DNA of 64,000 bases from Maridesulfovibrio sp. (GCF_963666665.1 NZ_OY762999.1:2795501-2859500), one strand, 5' to 3'; positions 26,314 to 35,185 are shown, counted from the first letter of the stretch. Notes: generated from the sequence alone by a model not told the origin. Numbers and translations: made by a program.

Positions 26314-27843
26314 ATGGCCAGTGCGGACAGTAAAATAAAAAATGTTTCAGAACTTGCAGAAATCGCGAAGGAACTGCGCGAAAGCGGCAAGCGGATAGTG
26401 CTCTGCCACGGAGTCTTCGATTTGCTGCACATCGGACACATCCGCTATTTCAATCAGGCCAAAGAACACGGGGATGTATTAATTGTCACCCTGACCCCGG
26501 ATCATTATGTAGACAAAGGCCCGGACCGTCCTGCCTTCACCGAAATCCTGCGCGCCGAAGCATTGGCCTCACTTGGAGAGACCGATTACGTAGCCATAAA
26601 TGAATGGCCCACAGCCGAAGAGACCTTGCGCGCCATCCGCCCGCACGTCTACGCCAAGGGAGATGAGTTCAAAGACATAGACAATGATCCGCTGGGCAAA
26701 ATCGGTAAGGAAGCTGATGTGGTTCGCGAGATCGGCGCAGAATTGGTCTTCACCTCAGATATAGTCTACAGCTCCTCCAACCTGATCAACCGCTACCTTA
26801 ACCGCAACAGTGAAGAGCTGGACGAATACCTCAAAATGTTCCGCAAACGCTACGAGCTGGACGATGTGCTGGGCCATCTGGAACGCATGCAGAACCTCAA
26901 GGTACTCATCATCGGTGATACTATCCTTGATGAATACCAAATCACTTCCACACTGGGTAAATCATCAAAGGACCCCATCCTTGCCCTGAAATACCAATCC
27001 CATGAACTCTATGCCGGGGGCGCGCTGGCTGTAGCCAACCATGTTGCCAACTTTGCCGGGGAAGTAACCCTTTTGACTATGCTCGGTGAAAAAGAACGCT
27101 ACGAAAATTTCATCCGCGAAAAGCTGGACTCCAAAATCAGCACCAATTTTTTCACCCGACTCAAAGGTCCAACCACCCTCAAGCGCAGGTTCATAGACAG
27201 CTATTCCCTGAACAAAGTCATGGAAATATACGTCATGGACGACAGCCCGTTACCCGAACATGTGGAACAGGAAATTTGCTCTGAGCTGGACAAAATAATT
27301 TCCGAATACGATCTCGTACTGGCTGCGGACTTCGGGCACGGCCTGATCAGTCCCGCAGTGGTGGACATGCTGGTAAAAAAATCTCCCTACCTTGCGGTAA
27401 ATACGCAGGCCAATGCCGGTAACCGTGGCTTCAATACCATAGGCAAATATTCGCAGATGGACTTTTTCTCACTGGCAGAGCATGAACTGCGCTTAGAGAC
27501 TCGCGACCAGATCAACGAACTGCGCCCATTGCTCATTGAAACCGGAGACCGCCTAAAGACCAAAATGTGTCTGGTAACCCAAGGCAGCAGAGGCTGTTCG
27601 CTTTACAACCCAGCCAGTGAATTTGTACGCATCCCCTCCTTCCAGTCCAATGTTGTCGACCGTGTCGGAGCCGGTGACGCTTTGTTTTCCATTGCAGCCA
27701 TGTCCGCCTGTATGGGGTTACATGAAGAACTGGTCGGTTTCCTCGGAAATATTGCCGGATCACTGGCAGTACAGATCATGGGGAATGACCGGGCCATCGA
27801 CAAGCAATCCATGCGTAAATACATAACCGCAACAATGAAATAA
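26314..27843 (+). CDS. Bifunctional cytidylyltransferase / PfkB kinase (HldE-like, reversed order)
   Basis: A 509-residue fusion. Residues 1 to about 160 are a nucleotidyltransferase with CHGVFDLLHIGH (HIGH at 39-42), like the RfaE C-domain, TagD and GCT. Residues about 190-505 are a ribokinase-family kinase (LIIGDTILDEY, then NHVANFAGEVTLLTM, and DRVGAGDALFS with the catalytic Asp). The heptose enzyme HldE has the same two domains in the opposite order. Such enzymes phosphorylate a heptose 7-phosphate at C1 and then add a nucleotide. It is fused end-to-end with the synthase gene and followed after one base by the next. Confidence 0.83.
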   Translation: MASADSKIKNVSELAEIAKELRESGKRIVLCHGVFDLLHIGHIRYFNQAKEHGDVLIVTLTPDHYVDKGPDRPAFTEILRAEALASLGETDYVAINEWPTAEETLRAIRPHVYAKGDEFKDIDNDPLGKIGKEADVVREIGAELVFTSDIVYSSSNLINRYLNRNSEELDEYLKMFRKRYELDDVLGHLERMQNLKVLIIGDTILDEYQITSTLGKSSKDPILALKYQSHELYAGGALAVANHVANFAGEVTLLTMLGEKERYENFIREKLDSKISTNFFTRLKGPTTLKRRFIDSYSLNKVMEIYVMDDSPLPEHVEQEICSELDKIISEYDLVLAADFGHGLISPAVVDMLVKKSPYLAVNTQANAGNRGFNTIGKYSQMDFFSLAEHELRLETRDQINELRPLLIETGDRLKTKMCLVTQGSRGCSLYNPASEFVRIPSFQSNVVDRVGAGDALFSIAAMSACMGLHEELVGFLGNIAGSLAVQIMGNDRAIDKQSMRKYITATMK

Positions 27844-27844
27844 A

Positions 27845-28795
27845 ATGAGTAGCAGATACCGCCAATTCGACCGCAGCAGGTTGACTGTTCTTCCTCTTGA
27901 AGAACGCAAAAGCCTGATTGATACAGGGATTATTAAAACGGCTCAGCCATGCACCGAAGTTCACCCATCCCTTGAAGCTATAGCCAAAGAGTTAACCATA
28001 GCGCGGGATAAAAACAGTACACGCGTGCTTATGATCGGGGCACACGTGATCCGCTCCGGTGTTCAGCGTTATCTTTTCGAACTCATGGAAAAAGGGCTGA
28101 TCAGCTGCATTGCGGTCAACGGAGCCTGCGCCATCCACGATTTTGAATTCGCCCTCCTTGGGCAGACCACGGAATGTGTTGCAACCTATATTTCCAACGG
28201 TCAATTCGGCCTCTGGCAGGAGACCGGACAACTCAACGAAATTATTTCCAAAGGCAATACGCAGGGACTTGGCTTCGGTGAAGCAGTGGGTAAATACATC
28301 TGTGAAAACAAACTCCCTCACGCAGATATCAGCCTTTTCGCCAAAGCTTACGAACTGGGCATCCCTGTAACTGTGCATGCCGGAATCGGCTACGACATCA
28401 TCCACGAGCATCCAAATTGCGACGGGGCCGCCATCGGAGAGGCCAGCTACCGCGATTTCCTGATTTTTGCCGCGCAGCTTGAACAACTTGAAAACGGTGT
28501 AGTTATGAATTTCGGCAGTGCCGTCATGGCGCCGGAAATTTACCTCAAGGCTCTGGCAATGGTTCGCAATGCCGCGCCAAGCCCTATCCGTAACTTCACA
28601 ACATTAGTATGTGATTTGCATGATCTGCCCGAACAGGTTGGCAGCGAAGCTCCAAAAAGCGATGCCCAGTACTATTTCAGACCTTGGAAAACCATGCTTG
28701 TTCGTACTGTAGCTGACGGGGGTAAGAGTTATTATGTCCGGGGATTTCATGAACAGACCATCCCCCAGCTTTATACTGCTGCCACAAAACTTTAA
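27845..28795 (+). CDS. Deoxyhypusine-synthase-like protein of unknown function
   Basis: A 316-residue protein not tied to a known pathway. Its middle (VLMIGAHVIRSGVQRYLFEL, then AVNGACAIHDFEFALLG) and C-terminal part (GAAIGEASYRDFLIFAAQL) resemble the NAD-binding Rossmann-like fold of deoxyhypusine synthase. The lysine-containing catalytic signature of true synthases is not evident, and bacteria lack eIF5A. It lies one base after the kinase gene in a sugar-nucleotide operon, so a redox or aminoalkyl-transfer step on a sugar is possible (inference). Fold similarity is moderate and from pattern only. Confidence 0.5.
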   Translation: MSSRYRQFDRSRLTVLPLEERKSLIDTGIIKTAQPCTEVHPSLEAIAKELTIARDKNSTRVLMIGAHVIRSGVQRYLFELMEKGLISCIAVNGACAIHDFEFALLGQTTECVATYISNGQFGLWQETGQLNEIISKGNTQGLGFGEAVGKYICENKLPHADISLFAKAYELGIPVTVHAGIGYDIIHEHPNCDGAAIGEASYRDFLIFAAQLEQLENGVVMNFGSAVMAPEIYLKALAMVRNAAPSPIRNFTTLVCDLHDLPEQVGSEAPKSDAQYYFRPWKTMLVRTVADGGKSYYVRGFHEQTIPQLYTAATKL

Positions 28796-28811
28796 GCACC
28801 GGAACAAAACT

Positions 28812-29378
28812 TTGTGGAATAAACACACGGAAAAACTACAGAACTGTCTGAGCTCCATAGAAGTAAGCGGAATCGATTGCTGTAAAGACGGTTGCGATGA
28901 AGCTTTCTCTGTCTGGAGGGAGATGACCGAAAGACTGCGCCAGCAGGGTAAAATCATATATCTCATCGGCAACGGGGCCAGCGCATCCATGGCCAGCCAT
29001 TTTTCCGCAGACCTTGCAAAAAATGCCCATGTGCATACGCAGGTTTTTACCGATCTGGCACTTATTACCGCCCTTGCCAACGACATTTCATATGATCAGG
29101 TCTTTGTGGAACCGCTTAAACGCAGGCTGACTCCGGATGATATGCTGGTAGCGATCAGCAGTTCCGGCAACTCACCGAACGTGCTCAATGCCTGTAACTT
29201 TGCTGCAGAAACCGGAGCATCGGTAGTTACCCTCAGTGCCATGTCTGCGAATAACAGTCTGCGCTCCATGGGCGACATAAATTTTTGGCTGCCTGCCGAC
29301 ACCTACGGCATGGCAGAAACAGGGCATTCCTGCATTCTCCATTATTGGATGGATTCAGTTTCCATTCCCACCCCGTAA
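28812..29378 (+). CDS. GmhA-like SIS-domain sugar isomerase
   Basis: A 188-residue sugar isomerase (SIS) domain protein of the phosphoheptose isomerase/DiaA family. Conserved parts are YLIGNGASASMASHFSADL near 55, DISYDQVF near 98, SSSGNSPNVLNA near 120 and ETGHSCILHYW near the end. GmhA converts sedoheptulose 7-phosphate to a manno-heptose 7-phosphate. The usual start is unclear: the TTG at 28812 gives the family length with a GGA site upstream. An ATG at 28749 lies inside the previous gene. It is part of the 25435-33853 operon. Confidence 0.75.
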   Translation: MWNKHTEKLQNCLSSIEVSGIDCCKDGCDEAFSVWREMTERLRQQGKIIYLIGNGASASMASHFSADLAKNAHVHTQVFTDLALITALANDISYDQVFVEPLKRRLTPDDMLVAISSSGNSPNVLNACNFAAETGASVVTLSAMSANNSLRSMGDINFWLPADTYGMAETGHSCILHYWMDSVSIPTP

Positions 29379-29386
29379 GGTTTTTC

Positions 29387-30457
29387 ATGAGTGACAATTT
29401 ACGCATAGATTCCCATAAGCTACACCTGCACCCAAGCCGTGTTGCCAAATGGCTGGCAGACGAGAACATCGGCCCGATCTTCATGGAGGTCAGTCCCAGC
29501 GGAGCCTGTAACCACCGCTGCCGCTTTTGCGGATACGATTTCATGAATTACGTGCCCAAGTATCTGGACCTTGAAATATACCGCCAACGCATCCCAGGCA
29601 TCGCTGCAACCGGAGTCAAAAGCATCATGTTTTCCGGCGAGGGCGAACCGTTCATGAATCGCAATTTCACTGAAATATGTACCGCCACCCTTGATGCCGG
29701 AATTGATGTGGGCATCACAACCAACGGCGCACTCATGACTCCCGAAAAGTTGCACCCCATGCTGGACCGTATTTCATGGATCAAAGTCAGCTGCAATGGA
29801 ATGAGTCCCGGCTCATACGACTCTGTTCATCGCGGGCCAGAAGGCGATTTTGGAAAGGTCATGCAGAATCTGGAAGATGCCGTTGCAATGCGCAAAGAGT
29901 TCGGTTCAAACTGTACCCTCGGATTACAAAGTCTGCTCCTGCCGGAAAATGCGGGTGAGATGAAAGAACTGGCCCTGCGCTGCCGTGAAATGAGACTGGA
30001 TTACATGGTGGTCAAACCTTATTCCCAGCATCCGCAAGGAATTACTAAAGAGTTTGACGGCCTCACCTACGAGGAGTTCAAAGAATTAGGCCGAGAGTTA
30101 CGCAAGATTTCCACCGATTCTTTCAATGTAATTTTCCGTGAAAAAACCATGGACCGTTTGCAGGAACAGGAACGTGGATATGAACGTTGTCACGCCCTGC
30201 CCTTCTGGTCATACATGGACGTGGATATGAATATCTGGGGCTGTGGAATTTACATCGGCGATGAACGTTTTCATTATGGAAATCTTACCGAGCAAAATTT
30301 CGAAGAGCTTTGGGCCGGAGAAAAACGCATGCTATCACTCAAGTGGTGTAACTCTGAGCTTGATCCGTCATCCTGCCGCGTTAATTGCCGTATGGACAAG
30401 ATTAACGCTTATCTCTGGGAACTTAAAAATCCCGGTGCTCATGTTAATTTTATTTAA
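29387..30457 (+). CDS. Radical SAM enzyme (sugar operon)
   Basis: A 356-residue radical SAM enzyme. The cluster-binding motif CNHRCRFC has Cys41, Cys45 and Cys48, followed by GEGEPFMN (SAM site) and TNGAL. The C-terminal part has additional cysteines (CGIYIGDERFHYGNL, then CRVNCRMDK), as in a SPASM-like auxiliary cluster domain. It uses SAM and an iron-sulfur cluster to make radicals, often for epimerisation, dehydration or methylthio changes. AAGG precedes the ATG at 29387. Context suggests a sugar or sugar nucleotide as substrate (inference). Confidence 0.8.
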   Translation: MSDNLRIDSHKLHLHPSRVAKWLADENIGPIFMEVSPSGACNHRCRFCGYDFMNYVPKYLDLEIYRQRIPGIAATGVKSIMFSGEGEPFMNRNFTEICTATLDAGIDVGITTNGALMTPEKLHPMLDRISWIKVSCNGMSPGSYDSVHRGPEGDFGKVMQNLEDAVAMRKEFGSNCTLGLQSLLLPENAGEMKELALRCREMRLDYMVVKPYSQHPQGITKEFDGLTYEEFKELGRELRKISTDSFNVIFREKTMDRLQEQERGYERCHALPFWSYMDVDMNIWGCGIYIGDERFHYGNLTEQNFEELWAGEKRMLSLKWCNSELDPSSCRVNCRMDKINAYLWELKNPGAHVNFI

Positions 30458-30472
30458 TTAGGGGATAAGTCT

Positions 30473-31099
30473 GTGATCGTTGGAATCGACCTTGATAATA
30501 CCATTATTTGCTATGACAATTCCTTGCATGGAATTGCCGTGAAACGTGCTTTGATTCCAACAAATACTCCCGCAATAAAAAGACTTATTCGGGATGCAGT
30601 CCGTTCATCACATGGTGATATTGAATGGCAGAAATTACAGATCGCCATTTACGGGACTCACATGGCTCGGGCGGAGCTGATGCCCGGAGTCTGGAATTTT
30701 CTGGAAGGACTAAAGGAACGCAAGATCAAATTCCAGATTATCAGCCACAAAACCCGTTACCCAAATTACGGAGAAAGCAGAGTTGATCTGCGCGCGGCTG
30801 CAATGGAATTCCTGAGTCAGCATAATTTTTTCTCCGAGTCCGGTTTAGGGCTGACTGCGGATGACGTTTTCTTCCTGCCTACGCGAACGGAAAAAATCGC
30901 GACCATTCATGAATTACAATGCTTCCTCTTCATTGACGATCTCAAGGAACTTTATCTCGAACCTGATTTCCCACAGCAGACTGCCAAGATACTTTTCTCT
31001 TCAGAACTAAAACTCAATATTCCCGGCGTGACCGTACTGCCGGATTTTGCTCAAATCAGCGATTTCGTATTCATGGGGTTAGAGAATGGAAAATTCTGA
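30473..31099 (+). CDS. HAD-superfamily hydrolase
   Basis: A 208-residue haloacid dehalogenase-type phosphatase. It has motif I GIDLDNTI (nucleophile Asp6, Asp8), motif II IISHKT near 94, a motif III Lys in RTEKIA near 143, and motif IV FIDDLKE near 157. The start is a GTG at 30473 with AGGGG upstream. It overlaps the next gene by 14 bases. In a heptose-like pathway a phosphatase is required between the 1,7-bisphosphate and the 1-phosphate. This one is not a clear GmhB, so that role is inferred from context only. Confidence 0.72.
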   Translation: MIVGIDLDNTIICYDNSLHGIAVKRALIPTNTPAIKRLIRDAVRSSHGDIEWQKLQIAIYGTHMARAELMPGVWNFLEGLKERKIKFQIISHKTRYPNYGESRVDLRAAAMEFLSQHNFFSESGLGLTADDVFFLPTRTEKIATIHELQCFLFIDDLKELYLEPDFPQQTAKILFSSELKLNIPGVTVLPDFAQISDFVFMGLENGKF

Positions 31100-32117
31100 T
31101 CCCAAGAAACTTGTCCAATATCTTACTGATGAGACTCCGCTTAAAGCGGAACACATCCGCGCCGGACGTAACAGCCGGGTTTTCCGCGTTGATTGTAAGT
31201 CCGGCAGGAGTCTGCTGGCTAAATTCTACCTCCAGCATACGGCAGATGGTCGCAGCAGACTTGAACAGGAATGGACCGCCCTGAAATTCATGGCCGGATC
31301 AGGAATAACTAACATTCCCCGTCCGCTGAAATTTGATGAATCCGCCCAAGGGGCAATTTATTCTTTCATCATCGGAAATCCTATCAAAGAGACGACGCTT
31401 CAAGACATTGAGGAGGTCCTCTCATTTCTCGCCGAACTCAAAGATATTTCCATACTTCCTGCAGCGATAGACTTACCCAATGCTGCCGAAGCTTGTTTTT
31501 CACCTGCAGAAGTAGCAGGCAACATCAAATCTCGGCTTGAAAAATTGCAAGCCCTTCCTGCAGAAGACGAAGTCTACCAAAGCATGCATTCGTTTCTTGA
31601 AAACAAATTCCTGCCAGCACTTGAAGAATGCATCGGCAATGCAAAACAAGATTTCCCCGATGAGTTATGGACCGCTCCGCTCCCCCGGAGCAATAGGAGT
31701 CTCAGCCCGTCCGACTTCGGTTTTCACAATGCGCTGCGGACTGATAACGGACTCGCCTTTGTAGATTTTGAATATTTCGGCTGGGATGATCCGGTCAAAG
31801 CCACCTCGGATTTCCTGCTTCATCCGGCTATGGATTTAAGTGCGCAACAGATGGTAACTTTCTTTGCGGGCATGAAAAATATTTTTGAACGCGATGAGAG
31901 TTTTGTTCTGCGCTTCAAAAGCTACCTACCCCTCTTTCACCTGAAGTGGTCTATGATCCTGCTTAATGAGTTCATAAGCCAGCACCTTGAACGGCGGGAA
32001 TTCGCCAGCGGTGATGTTGGCAAACACAAAACACTACGCGCACAACAACTTGAAAAGGCCGAAAATTTCCTTAATAAAAATCGACAGATACTAACCGTAC
32101 TGAATTTACGGAATTAA
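31086..32117 (+). CDS. APH/choline-kinase-like phosphotransferase
   Basis: A 343-residue protein with a kinase-like fold of the aminoglycoside phosphotransferase (APH) superfamily. LLAKFYLQHT near 39 holds the ATP-binding lysine. LSPSDFGFHNAL near 205 is the catalytic loop, with SDFGFHN in place of the usual HGDLHPGN. FVDFEYFGWDDP supplies the metal Asp. Relatives phosphorylate choline, homoserine, methylthioribose or sugars. It overlaps the phosphatase gene, which suggests linked steps. The substitution of the loop His by Ser may alter activity. Confidence 0.68.
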   Translation: MENSDPKKLVQYLTDETPLKAEHIRAGRNSRVFRVDCKSGRSLLAKFYLQHTADGRSRLEQEWTALKFMAGSGITNIPRPLKFDESAQGAIYSFIIGNPIKETTLQDIEEVLSFLAELKDISILPAAIDLPNAAEACFSPAEVAGNIKSRLEKLQALPAEDEVYQSMHSFLENKFLPALEECIGNAKQDFPDELWTAPLPRSNRSLSPSDFGFHNALRTDNGLAFVDFEYFGWDDPVKATSDFLLHPAMDLSAQQMVTFFAGMKNIFERDESFVLRFKSYLPLFHLKWSMILLNEFISQHLERREFASGDVGKHKTLRAQQLEKAENFLNKNRQILTVLNLRN

Positions 32118-32133
32118 TACACCGGAGATAATT

Positions 32134-32940
32134 TTGGACCAGCGTTCTAAACAGCTCAGAAAAAAAATTGTGGATGTGCTCCACCATGCCGGACGCGGTC
32201 ATATCGGCCCATCCATGTCCTTGGTGGAAATGTTGCGCGTGCTTTATGATTCGGTTTTAGAATATGACCCAGCCAACCCGCAATCAACGCAGCGGGACCG
32301 TTTCATCCTCAGCAAAGGGCACGGCTGCCTTGCCCTCTATGTGCTGCTGGCGGAAAAAGGTTTTATCAGTGAAGAAGAACTGTTCAGCTTCTGCTCCTTT
32401 GACGGATTGGTGGGAGGCCATCCCACAACCAAGACACCGGGGGTTGAATTCGCCACCGGAAGCCTTGGGCACGGATTGTCACTTGCAGTGGGAGTTGCTG
32501 CCGCACTTAAAATCGACAAATCAAAAAGCCGCGTATTCACAGTGCTCGGCGACGGGGAATGCGGTGAAGGGTCTGTCTGGGAAGCAGCCATGAGCGCGGC
32601 CCGCCAGAAGCTCAGCAACCTTAACGCCATTGTGGATTACAACAAGCTGCAATCCTACGGTCCCACTGAAGATATTTCCGGACTGGAGCCTTTTGCCGAC
32701 AAATGGAAAGCTTTCGGCTTTGCGGTGCGCGAAGTTGACGGGCATGACGTGGAAGCACTGAAACAGACTTTCGCGGACCTGCCCTTTGACACAGACAAAC
32801 CTTCGGCCATCATCTGCCACACGGTCAAAGGCAAGGGTATCCCCTTTGCCGAGGGCAATCCCAACTGGCATCACAAAACCAAAATGTCCGACGAAGACCA
32901 TGCCCGGATGATCAAAAGCATCGAGGATTACCATGCGTAA
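32134..32940 (+). CDS. Transketolase, N-terminal subunit, copy 2
   Basis: A 268-residue TPP-binding half of transketolase. It shows GRGHIGPSMSLVEM near 22, ILSKGHG near 58, the diphosphate/Mg motif GDGECGEGSVWEA ending in VDYNKLQS, and the C-terminal TVKGKGIPFAEG. The start is a TTG with GGAG upstream. It overlaps the partner gene by 8 bases. It differs clearly from the 8534 copy, so the two pairs probably use different sugars. In this operon it could make the ketose (such as sedoheptulose phosphate) that feeds the isomerase. Confidence 0.86.
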   Translation: MDQRSKQLRKKIVDVLHHAGRGHIGPSMSLVEMLRVLYDSVLEYDPANPQSTQRDRFILSKGHGCLALYVLLAEKGFISEEELFSFCSFDGLVGGHPTTKTPGVEFATGSLGHGLSLAVGVAAALKIDKSKSRVFTVLGDGECGEGSVWEAAMSAARQKLSNLNAIVDYNKLQSYGPTEDISGLEPFADKWKAFGFAVREVDGHDVEALKQTFADLPFDTDKPSAIICHTVKGKGIPFAEGNPNWHHKTKMSDEDHARMIKSIEDYHA

Positions 32941-33853
32941 AGCTTGTCTGGAACAGGTATACCAACTGGCCAAAAAAGATGAACGGATAGTTTTCGTAGG
33001 TTCCGACCTCGGCGCGGGTACTCTTTCCCATTTCCAAAATGAGATGCCGGAACGGTTTTTCATGGAAGGTATTGCTGAAGCGCACGCAGTGGGAATGGCT
33101 TGCGGTCTGGCCCACGAGGGCAAGGTTGTCTACGTGAATACCATCCAGAGTTTCCTGACCCGGCGCTGCTACGAGCAATTGCTGCTCGATGCCTGCCTGC
33201 ACAATTTAAATGTGCGCTTCATCGGCAACGGCGGCGGACTGGTCTATGCCCCGCTCGGTCCCACCCACTGGGCAACTGAGGATATTTCCATCCTGCGGGT
33301 TATGCCCAACCTGACAGTGCTTTCCCCGGCGGATGCTGAAGAAATGGACCGTCTCATGCCGCAGACATTGAATCATCAAGGCCCCATCTTTATCCGCTTA
33401 GCCAAGGGTTACGATCCCATCGTCACCAAAGAAGAATCATTTAAGATCGGCAAAGCCTATCCCTACCGTGAAGGAAAGGACGTACTGCTCATCGGTTGCG
33501 GGGTCATGCTGGGCATTATGAAACAGGCCGGCGAACTGCTGGAGCAGGCTGGGATCGAAGCCTCAATCCTGCACCTGCCGACCATCAAACCGCTGGACAG
33601 CGAGGCAATCATTTCACGGGCGCGGGAAACACGGGCGGTAATCACAGTGGAAGAAAACACCACTCTCGGCGGCCTCGGCAGCGCAATAGCTGAAATCCTC
33701 GCGGAAGCCTGTCTGCCCAATCCGCTACGCATGAAACGGATCGGATTTCCGGACTCATTCAGCGAAAACTACGGCTCACAACTTCAACACTTCGCGCACA
33801 ACGGGCTGACTGCCGAGAATATAGTTTACGAAGCTCGCAAACTGCTAACTTAG
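32933..33853 (+). CDS. Transketolase, C-terminal subunit, copy 2
   Basis: A 306-residue partner chain with the pyrimidine-binding domain. Catalytic Glu lies in MEGIAEAHAVGMACGLA near residue 45, with GPTHWATEDISIL near 104. The C-terminal domain follows, with HLPTIKPLDSEAI and EENTTLGGLGSA. It closes the compact 25435-33853 operon. A distinctive intergenic hairpin follows. Alternative assignments (deoxyxylulose phosphate synthase or a dehydrogenase E1) do not fit because those have different domain splits and motifs. Confidence 0.85.
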   Translation: MRKACLEQVYQLAKKDERIVFVGSDLGAGTLSHFQNEMPERFFMEGIAEAHAVGMACGLAHEGKVVYVNTIQSFLTRRCYEQLLLDACLHNLNVRFIGNGGGLVYAPLGPTHWATEDISILRVMPNLTVLSPADAEEMDRLMPQTLNHQGPIFIRLAKGYDPIVTKEESFKIGKAYPYREGKDVLLIGCGVMLGIMKQAGELLEQAGIEASILHLPTIKPLDSEAIISRARETRAVITVEENTTLGGLGSAIAEILAEACLPNPLRMKRIGFPDSFSENYGSQLQHFAHNGLTAENIVYEARKLLT

Positions 33854-33885
33854 AAACCAGGCGGACATAGCGGCGAAGCCATAAT

Positions 33886-33940
33886 AAAAGGTTTTGGGAT
33901 TCTTAACCCCTTTTACAAAATGGTTTAAGCCGCCGGAGGC
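33886..33940. repeat. Intergenic hairpin element ending GCCGCCGGAGGC
   Basis: An AAAAGG-rich lead, an imperfect hairpin (AACCCCTTTT with AAAATGGTTT around 33905-33925) and the tail GCCGCCGGAGGC (33929-33940). I associate this arrangement with intergenic repeats and terminators in Desulfovibrio genomes, from memory. Here the GGAGG in its tail lies 9 bases before the next ATG, so it may also act as a ribosome site. Confidence 0.5.
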
Positions 33941-33948
33941 AAAATTAA

Positions 33949-34560
33949 ATGATCAGACTATCACCGCATATGGCATACAACCTTAAAAAGGACCCTAAGC
34001 GACTGGCATTCGTACTGGCCCGCTACTCCTTTGCTGCCCAGATGACCACCGACTGCGGAAGCATTCTTGAGCTGGGCTGCAGCGAGGGGATTGGAGCTTC
34101 CATGCTGCACGGTGGAACAAAACCGTATCTCGGTATGGACCTCGACACCCCGGCTATTGAAACGGCCCAGAACAATTTTGCAACAGATACGGTACGCTTT
34201 AAAAATGAAAATTTCCTGAATATGGATGAAGGCAAATTTGAAGCAGTGGTCAGCCTTGATGTTGTCGAGCATATTTCTAAAGGCGCAGATGAAGATGCTT
34301 TTTTCAAAACAATATACGACAACATTACTGCAAATGGAGTCTGCGTTATCGGCACCCCGAACATTACCAGCACCCCTTATGCATCGCCGGAAAGTATGCG
34401 CGGTCATGTTAATATGTTCGATGCTAAGCGGTTAAAATCAACTTCGGAAAACTACTTTAAGAACGTGTTCATTTTTTCCATGAACGATGAAGTGGTTCAC
34501 ACAGGATATCATCCCATGGCCCATTATCTTTTTGCTGTGGGCTGCAATAAAATTACTTAG
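33949..34560 (+). CDS. Class I SAM-dependent methyltransferase
   Basis: A 203-residue methyltransferase. Motif I is ILELGCSEGIGASML near 38, the acidic strand follows with YLGMDLD, then VVSLDVVEHIS near 99 and VCVIGTPN near 127. It has no extra domain. It opens a block of three small methyltransferase-like genes, a radical SAM gene and a large fusion. GGAGG in the preceding repeat provides its ribosome site. The acceptor may be a sugar of the glycan made nearby, but this is context only. Confidence 0.75.
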   Translation: MIRLSPHMAYNLKKDPKRLAFVLARYSFAAQMTTDCGSILELGCSEGIGASMLHGGTKPYLGMDLDTPAIETAQNNFATDTVRFKNENFLNMDEGKFEAVVSLDVVEHISKGADEDAFFKTIYDNITANGVCVIGTPNITSTPYASPESMRGHVNMFDAKRLKSTSENYFKNVFIFSMNDEVVHTGYHPMAHYLFAVGCNKIT

Positions 34561-34568
34561 AAATAGTC

Positions 34569-35174
34569 ATGATAAATTCTAAAGAAAATTCAGAAACAAG
34601 CTGGACTAATATGATTGATGAATTTGGGGATGATCATGGTCCACTGACACCGAAGCTCGCTCAAGCTTTTACCCATGATCCTTACGGATTGATGGAGCAA
34701 TGCTCGTGGTTCAAGTTCGCTGGGAAAATGATCGGCAAAAAAGAAAAAGTGCTGGTCTATGATCATCTGGAAGGACTTGGCGGATGGACCGTAGCCTGTG
34801 AAACTGGTCCGGTAGTGGCTGTAATTGACTCCTCCGATCCGCTGGATGAGATACGCGCTGCGTGGCCGGATGAGAAAATCATATTTGAAAAGCATGATGA
34901 AATTCTGCGCTCTGCTGATGATGAGTTCGATGTTATAGTCCGCTTTGATGCAAACGGAGAAATGTCTGAAATGGAGTGGAAAACTTTTGTAGCTGACAGC
35001 GTAAAGATGCTCCGGAACGGTGGAGTTCTGATAGCCGGAGACAAAAGTGATCAAGAGTTCATCTTTCTAAAAAGCGTTGCCGAAAAGCATTTCAACCACG
35101 TTTTTACTTTCGGCAAAGGGCAACAACATCCACTGATCTCACCGGCAAACGCGACCATCATTCTGGCCTGTTAA
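34569..35174 (+). CDS. Degenerate methyltransferase-like protein
   Basis: A 201-residue protein whose strand-helix pattern looks like a class I methyltransferase. KVLVYDHLEGLGGW near 60 sits where motif I should be, then FDVIVRFD near 116 and MLRNGGVLIAGD near 144. The GxGxG loop is altered, so SAM binding may be lost and the protein may be structural or regulatory. It starts 8 bases after the previous stop with no strong ribosome site. It could be a partner of the flanking methyltransferases. I do not recognise a named family. Confidence 0.5.
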   Translation: MINSKENSETSWTNMIDEFGDDHGPLTPKLAQAFTHDPYGLMEQCSWFKFAGKMIGKKEKVLVYDHLEGLGGWTVACETGPVVAVIDSSDPLDEIRAAWPDEKIIFEKHDEILRSADDEFDVIVRFDANGEMSEMEWKTFVADSVKMLRNGGVLIAGDKSDQEFIFLKSVAEKHFNHVFTFGKGQQHPLISPANATIILAC

Positions 35175-35185
35175 GAGGATATTTC

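Noticed and set aside
27845..28795. True deoxyhypusine synthase
   Set aside because: Only the fold pattern matches. The catalytic signature is not evident and bacteria lack its substrate protein.
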